From contig NZ_JADWYR010000001.1 in the NCBI RefSeq assembly GCF_015831355.1, positions 1,116,001 through 1,180,000 of the forward strand: a DNA stretch of 64,000 nucleotides, written 5' to 3'. The position numbers were made by a program, and so were the translations under genes. The notes below the pieces were generated by a model that ran no database searches, was not told where the DNA came from, and was given only the letters and a program-made list of their open reading frames with translations. This document shows, piece after piece, positions 60,880 to 64,000 of the stretch. This DNA is from Panacibacter microcysteis (GTDB lineage: Bacteria; Bacteroidota; Bacteroidia; Chitinophagales; Chitinophagaceae). Each line of letters opens with the position of its first letter. The stretch's first letter is position 1.

Positions 60880-62793
60880 TTATTTGTTATCTTCTTCTTC
60901 TTTAAGTTTGGCTTTGATTTCTGCAAGAGCACCAAGATCTCCAAGGGTTGCTTTTTCAACTTTACCCTGTATGTTCTTAACTGCCTTTTTAGTTTTATCA
61001 GCTTCCACTTTTGCTTCTTTCTTCGCGGCTTCCACTTCTTCCTGTTTAGCCTGTTCCCAAATGCGGCTATGGCTTAGGAGGATGCGTTTTTCGTTGCGGT
61101 CGAATTCAATTACCTGGAATGGTAATGTTTCGTCTGCAGTTACCGTTTTACCATCTTCTTTTGAGAGGTGGCGTGCAGGAGCAAAACCTTCAAGGCCGTA
61201 AGGCAACTGAACGATGGCACCCTTGTCGTCTTTGCGAACAACAGTTGCTTCGTGTACAGTACCCACTGCGAAAGTATCCTGCAGTGCATTCCACGGATCT
61301 TCTTCCAGTTGTTTGTGACCGAGCTGCAGTTTCCTGTTTTCTTTGTCTACACCCAGAATAACCACATCAATGTGTTCACCAACTTTAGTGTATTCTGAAG
61401 GATGGTTAAAGCGTTTTAACCAGCTAAGATCACTGATGTGGATCATACCACCAATACCTGGTTCCAGTTCTACAAACACGCCATAGTTGGTAATGTTTTT
61501 AACCAGTCCTTTGTGTTTGCTGCCTTCAGGATATTTGGTTTCGATGCTGCTCCATGGATCTTCTGTAAGCTGTTTGATAGAAAGACTCATTTTGCGTGTG
61601 TCTTTATCCAGCGTTACAACTTTAGCTTCATGCTCGTCTCCAAGCTTGAAGTATTCTTTAGCGTTGATAGGTGTATTTGCCCAGGTAATTTCACTTACGT
61701 GTACAAGGCCTTCCACGCCAGGAAGTATTTCTAAGAAAGCACCATAATCTTCAATATTAACTACTTTACCTTTTACAGTAGCACCTTCGTGGATCCACTC
61801 AGGCAGCACATCCCATGGGTGAGGAGTTAATTGTTTCAAGCCAAGGCTGATACGTTTCTTGTCGTCGTCGAAGTCTAATACAACCACGTTCAGTTTCTGG
61901 TCCATTTTCAACACCTCGCTTGGGTGAGATATACGGCCCCATGAAATATCGGTGATGTACAACAAACCGTCTAAACCACCAAGATCCATGAAAGCACCGA
62001 AGTCTGTTATGTTCTTCACTGTACCTTCCAATACCTGGCCTTTCTCAAGTTTGCTCATGATCTCTGCACGCTGTGCTTCGATATCGCTTTCAATAAGTGC
62101 TTTGTGAGATACAACAGCGTTCTTGATAGCTTCATTGATCTTAACAACTTTGAATTCCATTGTTTTACCAACAAACTGATCGTAATCAGTTACAGGTTTA
62201 ACATCTATCTGGCTACCTGGCAGGAATGTTTCCATACCAAATACATCCACGATAAGACCGCCTTTAGTTTTGCTGGTGACAGTACCCGTAACTACCTCGC
62301 CTGTTTTGTGTACTTCCACAATTCTTTCCCATGCACGGAAGATGCGGGCAGATTTGCGGCTAAGGAAGAGATGACCATTTTTGTCTTCTTTTTCTACAAC
62401 CATAACTTCCGCCAGATCGCCAACTTTCATATTGGGCATATCGCGGAACTCGTTTAAAGAAACAAGACCGTCACTTTTAAAACCGATATTGATTACAACA
62501 TCTGTCTTTGTTAAAGCAACAATACTACCGGTTACAATTTCACCATCTTCAATCTGAACAAAAGTGCTGTCGTAAACCTTGTCGTATTTTTCTTTTTCTT
62601 CCTGGGAATAATGAGAAACGTTACGTTTATCAATGCTCCAGTCAAAATCGTCGTGAGCCGCTACAGTTTCTTCAACCGGCTCCTGCACAGGTATACTTGT
62701 TGTCGCTGCAGATGCTTCAGTAGCTACAGTTTCAGCTACAGGGGCATTCTCTTGTGCACCAGCGTTTTCGTTAACAATATTGTTTTCACTCAT
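60880..62793 (-). CDS. rpsA: 30S ribosomal protein S1
   Basis: A protein of 637 residues from the start at 62793 (MSENNIVNENAG); the longer frame to 62907 is excluded because it runs through the promoter region. An acidic N-terminal region of about 80 residues, low in complexity, precedes six S1 RNA-binding domains. Domain starts are near EIVTGSIVALTKTDVVINIG, GEVVTGTVTSKTKGG, GQVLEGTVKNITDFGAF, GATVKGKVVNIEDYGAF, GSKHKGLVKNITNYGVF and GTVHEATVVRKDDKGA. It binds mRNA on the small subunit, which matters in Bacteroidetes, where Shine-Dalgarno sequences are weak. It is followed by a basic, Lys-rich tail. Confidence 0.96.
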   Translation of the reverse strand: MSENNIVNENAGAQENAPVAETVATEASAATTSIPVQEPVEETVAAHDDFDWSIDKRNVSHYSQEEKEKYDKVYDSTFVQIEDGEIVTGSIVALTKTDVVINIGFKSDGLVSLNEFRDMPNMKVGDLAEVMVVEKEDKNGHLFLSRKSARIFRAWERIVEVHKTGEVVTGTVTSKTKGGLIVDVFGMETFLPGSQIDVKPVTDYDQFVGKTMEFKVVKINEAIKNAVVSHKALIESDIEAQRAEIMSKLEKGQVLEGTVKNITDFGAFMDLGGLDGLLYITDISWGRISHPSEVLKMDQKLNVVVLDFDDDKKRISLGLKQLTPHPWDVLPEWIHEGATVKGKVVNIEDYGAFLEILPGVEGLVHVSEITWANTPINAKEYFKLGDEHEAKVVTLDKDTRKMSLSIKQLTEDPWSSIETKYPEGSKHKGLVKNITNYGVFVELEPGIGGMIHISDLSWLKRFNHPSEYTKVGEHIDVVILGVDKENRKLQLGHKQLEEDPWNALQDTFAVGTVHEATVVRKDDKGAIVQLPYGLEGFAPARHLSKEDGKTVTADETLPFQVIEFDRNEKRILLSHSRIWEQAKQEEVEAAKKEAKVEADKTKKAVKNIQGKVEKATLGDLGALAEIKAKLKEEEDNK

Positions 62794-62826
62794 GATATAA
62801 AAGCCCGATGTTTTTGTTCGGGGCGG

Positions 62827-62834
62827 CAAAGGTA
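62827..62834 (-). promoter_or_regulatory. Candidate rpsA promoter -7 box
   Basis: On the minus strand TACCTTTG matches the Bacteroidetes TANNTTTG box exactly, 33 bp before the rpsA start. No clear -33 TTTG is at the right distance. The gap 62794-63010 also holds the terminator of the CBS gene and no repeat unit. Confidence 0.5.
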
Positions 62835-62966
62835 ATAAAACCGTGGCAAAATGTGGATTCCCGGTGGATTTTTTTAGGTGGGCAGCGTCGTATAAAAATA
62901 CAAACAAGCCGCGGGACGTTTAATCTTGTTACTGAACGAAAAAACTGCAACCTGCAACAAACAAAA

Positions 62967-62994
62967 ATTGCCCCGCTTTTACGAGCGGGGCAAT
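62967..62994 (-). terminator. Intrinsic terminator of the CBS-domain gene
   Basis: An 11-bp perfect stem (62967-62977 with 62984-62994) with a 6-nt loop is followed on the minus strand by TTTTTG, 17 bp after the stop at 63011. Confidence 0.88.
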
Positions 62995-63010
62995 CTATTT
63001 TTATAACGTA

Positions 63011-63439
63011 TTAGGAATTAATATAATCTTTTAAATGAGAGATTGTTTCCTGCTGGGTTAAAATGGTTTCTTTAACCACATCATTGATTGAAATTATGCC
63101 CGCAAGCTCTTTACCGGACATAACAGGAAGGTATCGGATGTTTAACCCGGACATCAGTTCCATACAATGTTCTACCGTGTCATACGAATTAACAGACGGA
63201 AATTCTGTGGTCATAATATCTCCTACGGTTGTATCATTTGAGTTTCTTCCCTTTAGTATTACCTTACGGGAATAGTCTCTCTCGGTCATAATTCCTTTAA
63301 AGGCGCCATTTTCTTCAACTACAACAGAACCAATGTTCTGCTCAGCCATCAGGTGTAAAGCATCAATCACAGGAATGGATGGAGAAACGGTAGTAACATG
63401 GTTTCCTTTGCGGCGTAGAATGTCTGCAACTTTTCTCAT
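63011..63439 (-). CDS. CBS-domain protein
   Basis: A protein of 142 residues made of two CBS motifs (about 8-60 and 75-130), for example VSPSIPVIDALHLMAEQNIG and NSYDTVEHCMELMSGLNIRYLPV. This is a Bateman module with no other domain. Such stand-alone modules usually bind adenine nucleotides and regulate a partner protein, but no partner is evident here. It is transcribed leftward and has its own terminator. Confidence 0.92.
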   Translation of the reverse strand: MRKVADILRRKGNHVTTVSPSIPVIDALHLMAEQNIGSVVVEENGAFKGIMTERDYSRKVILKGRNSNDTTVGDIMTTEFPSVNSYDTVEHCMELMSGLNIRYLPVMSGKELAGIISINDVVKETILTQQETISHLKDYINS

Positions 63440-63526
63440 TTGGAAGCAATTTTGTTGGAGAAGTAAGATACAAAAAAAACATTACCGCTACGCTGTGTAC
63501 AACCAAAAGATCAATATTTTAAGGTG

Positions 63527-64000
63527 CTAACCCAGCAATGCCAGCTTTCGCAGATCTGCTACACTGCCATTGAAGACATTTTTATCTACATTGCCCGGTA
63601 TGCCTTGTACAGACGCACTTTCTGTAAACTGCCATATGGCATAATCGTTCCAGCCTTCTGGCAGCCGGGGTTCATCGTTGCGGTAAGAGGCAACCCACAA
63701 AAGATAGCTATCGAAACCGGGGGGATTGCCCATATAATCCTGCCAGAAAAACCTGTTTGTATAAATAAGTGGCTTTCTGCCTGTGGCCGCTTCTATACCT
63801 GCCAGCCAGGCTTGTACTTTTTGGGCGCATAATGCCTGGTTGTCTTTGATGTATTGGTTAAGGCTGTTGCTTTGCTGCCATTCAACATCGAGCACCGGTG
63901 GCAGCGTTCCGGGTTGAGAAAAATCTATACCTGTGCCGAGCAGGTTATTGACCTGCTCGGCCGCCGTAACATCTTTGAAGGTGAAAAAATGATAAACCCC
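63527..64000 (-). CDS. GH25 lysozyme (second copy), N-terminal part outside window
   Basis: The minus-strand frame is open to the window's right edge and ends at 63527, so the C-terminal 157 residues are present. It begins with GVYHFFTFKD and includes LPPVLDVEW (catalytic acidic pair), PLIYTNRFFWQDYM, YLLWVASY and YAIWQFTE. These are the GH25 landmarks, as in the gene at 59817, but the two proteins differ clearly, so this is not a recent duplication. The true start lies beyond 64000. Confidence 0.9.
   Translation of the reverse strand, partial: GVYHFFTFKDVTAAEQVNNLLGTGIDFSQPGTLPPVLDVEWQQSNSLNQYIKDNQALCAQKVQAWLAGIEAATGRKPLIYTNRFFWQDYMGNPPGFDSYLLWVASYRNDEPRLPEGWNDYAIWQFTESASVQGIPGNVDKNVFNGSVADLRKLALLG

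Overview
The window looks like a chromosomal segment of a Bacteroidetes bacterium, most likely of the Chitinophagaceae. This rests on a type IX secretion sorting domain on a large surface protein, TANNTTTG-type promoter boxes, the DUF1501/DUF1549-DUF1553 gene pair, an aminosugar kinase fused to a RapZ C-terminal domain, and the mix of GH29, GH78, GH37 and GH25 enzymes. No plasmid, phage, insertion sequence or CRISPR array is visible. Genus cannot be settled from sequence reading alone.

Layout. 1-5.4 kb: the end of an alpha-L-fucosidase gene, a polysaccharide deacetylase, a lipoprotein, TatD, tRNA-Ser(GGA), an AraC regulator and a free-methionine sulfoxide reductase. 5.4-22.5 kb: a leftward exopolysaccharide cluster. 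In transcription order it holds an initiating sugar transferase, Wza, a Wzc-type tyrosine kinase, GDP-fucose synthase, GMD, a glycosyltransferase, a Wzx flippase, an acetyltransferase, a sulfotransferase, a Wzy polymerase, two sulfotransferases, an acetyltransferase, a glycosyltransferase and a fourth sulfotransferase. Together these predict a fucose-containing, acetylated and sulfated polymer made by a Wzx/Wzy route. 22.9-28.7 kb: a T9SS-exported protein with five tandem PPC domains, divergent from a TPR histidine kinase and its NarL-type regulator. 28.7-39.7 kb: the DUF1501 and PSD1-type pair, a lone B12-binding protein, a GT39-like protein, a DUF3089 lipoprotein, trehalase and an MFS transporter. 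40-45 kb: a membrane protein and winged-helix regulator with twin palindromic operators, the relic 3' end of creD, DgkA, DUF1361, a MarR/GbsR regulator, a histone H1-like protein and an AraC regulator. 45-53.8 kb: an AmgK-RapZ fusion with a MurU-like nucleotidyltransferase (cell-wall sugar recycling), an aminotransferase, an alpha-L-rhamnosidase, a VOC protein, a CDGSH protein and KdsB. 53.8-64 kb: an RND efflux system (adaptor, pump, TolC), a GH25 lysozyme, ribosomal protein S1, a CBS protein and a second, partial GH25 lysozyme.

The most striking feature is a family of about 90-bp intergenic repeats. I count 23 units in 64 kb. Each has a 19-nt core in one of three variants, a tip resembling GAGCCCGGC that faces the nearest gene (about half lie within about 30 bp of a stop codon), and a frequent inward-facing paired arrangement. 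Units are absent from the AT-richer, tightly packed core of the exopolysaccharide cluster, which may have been acquired separately. I do not recognise this family.
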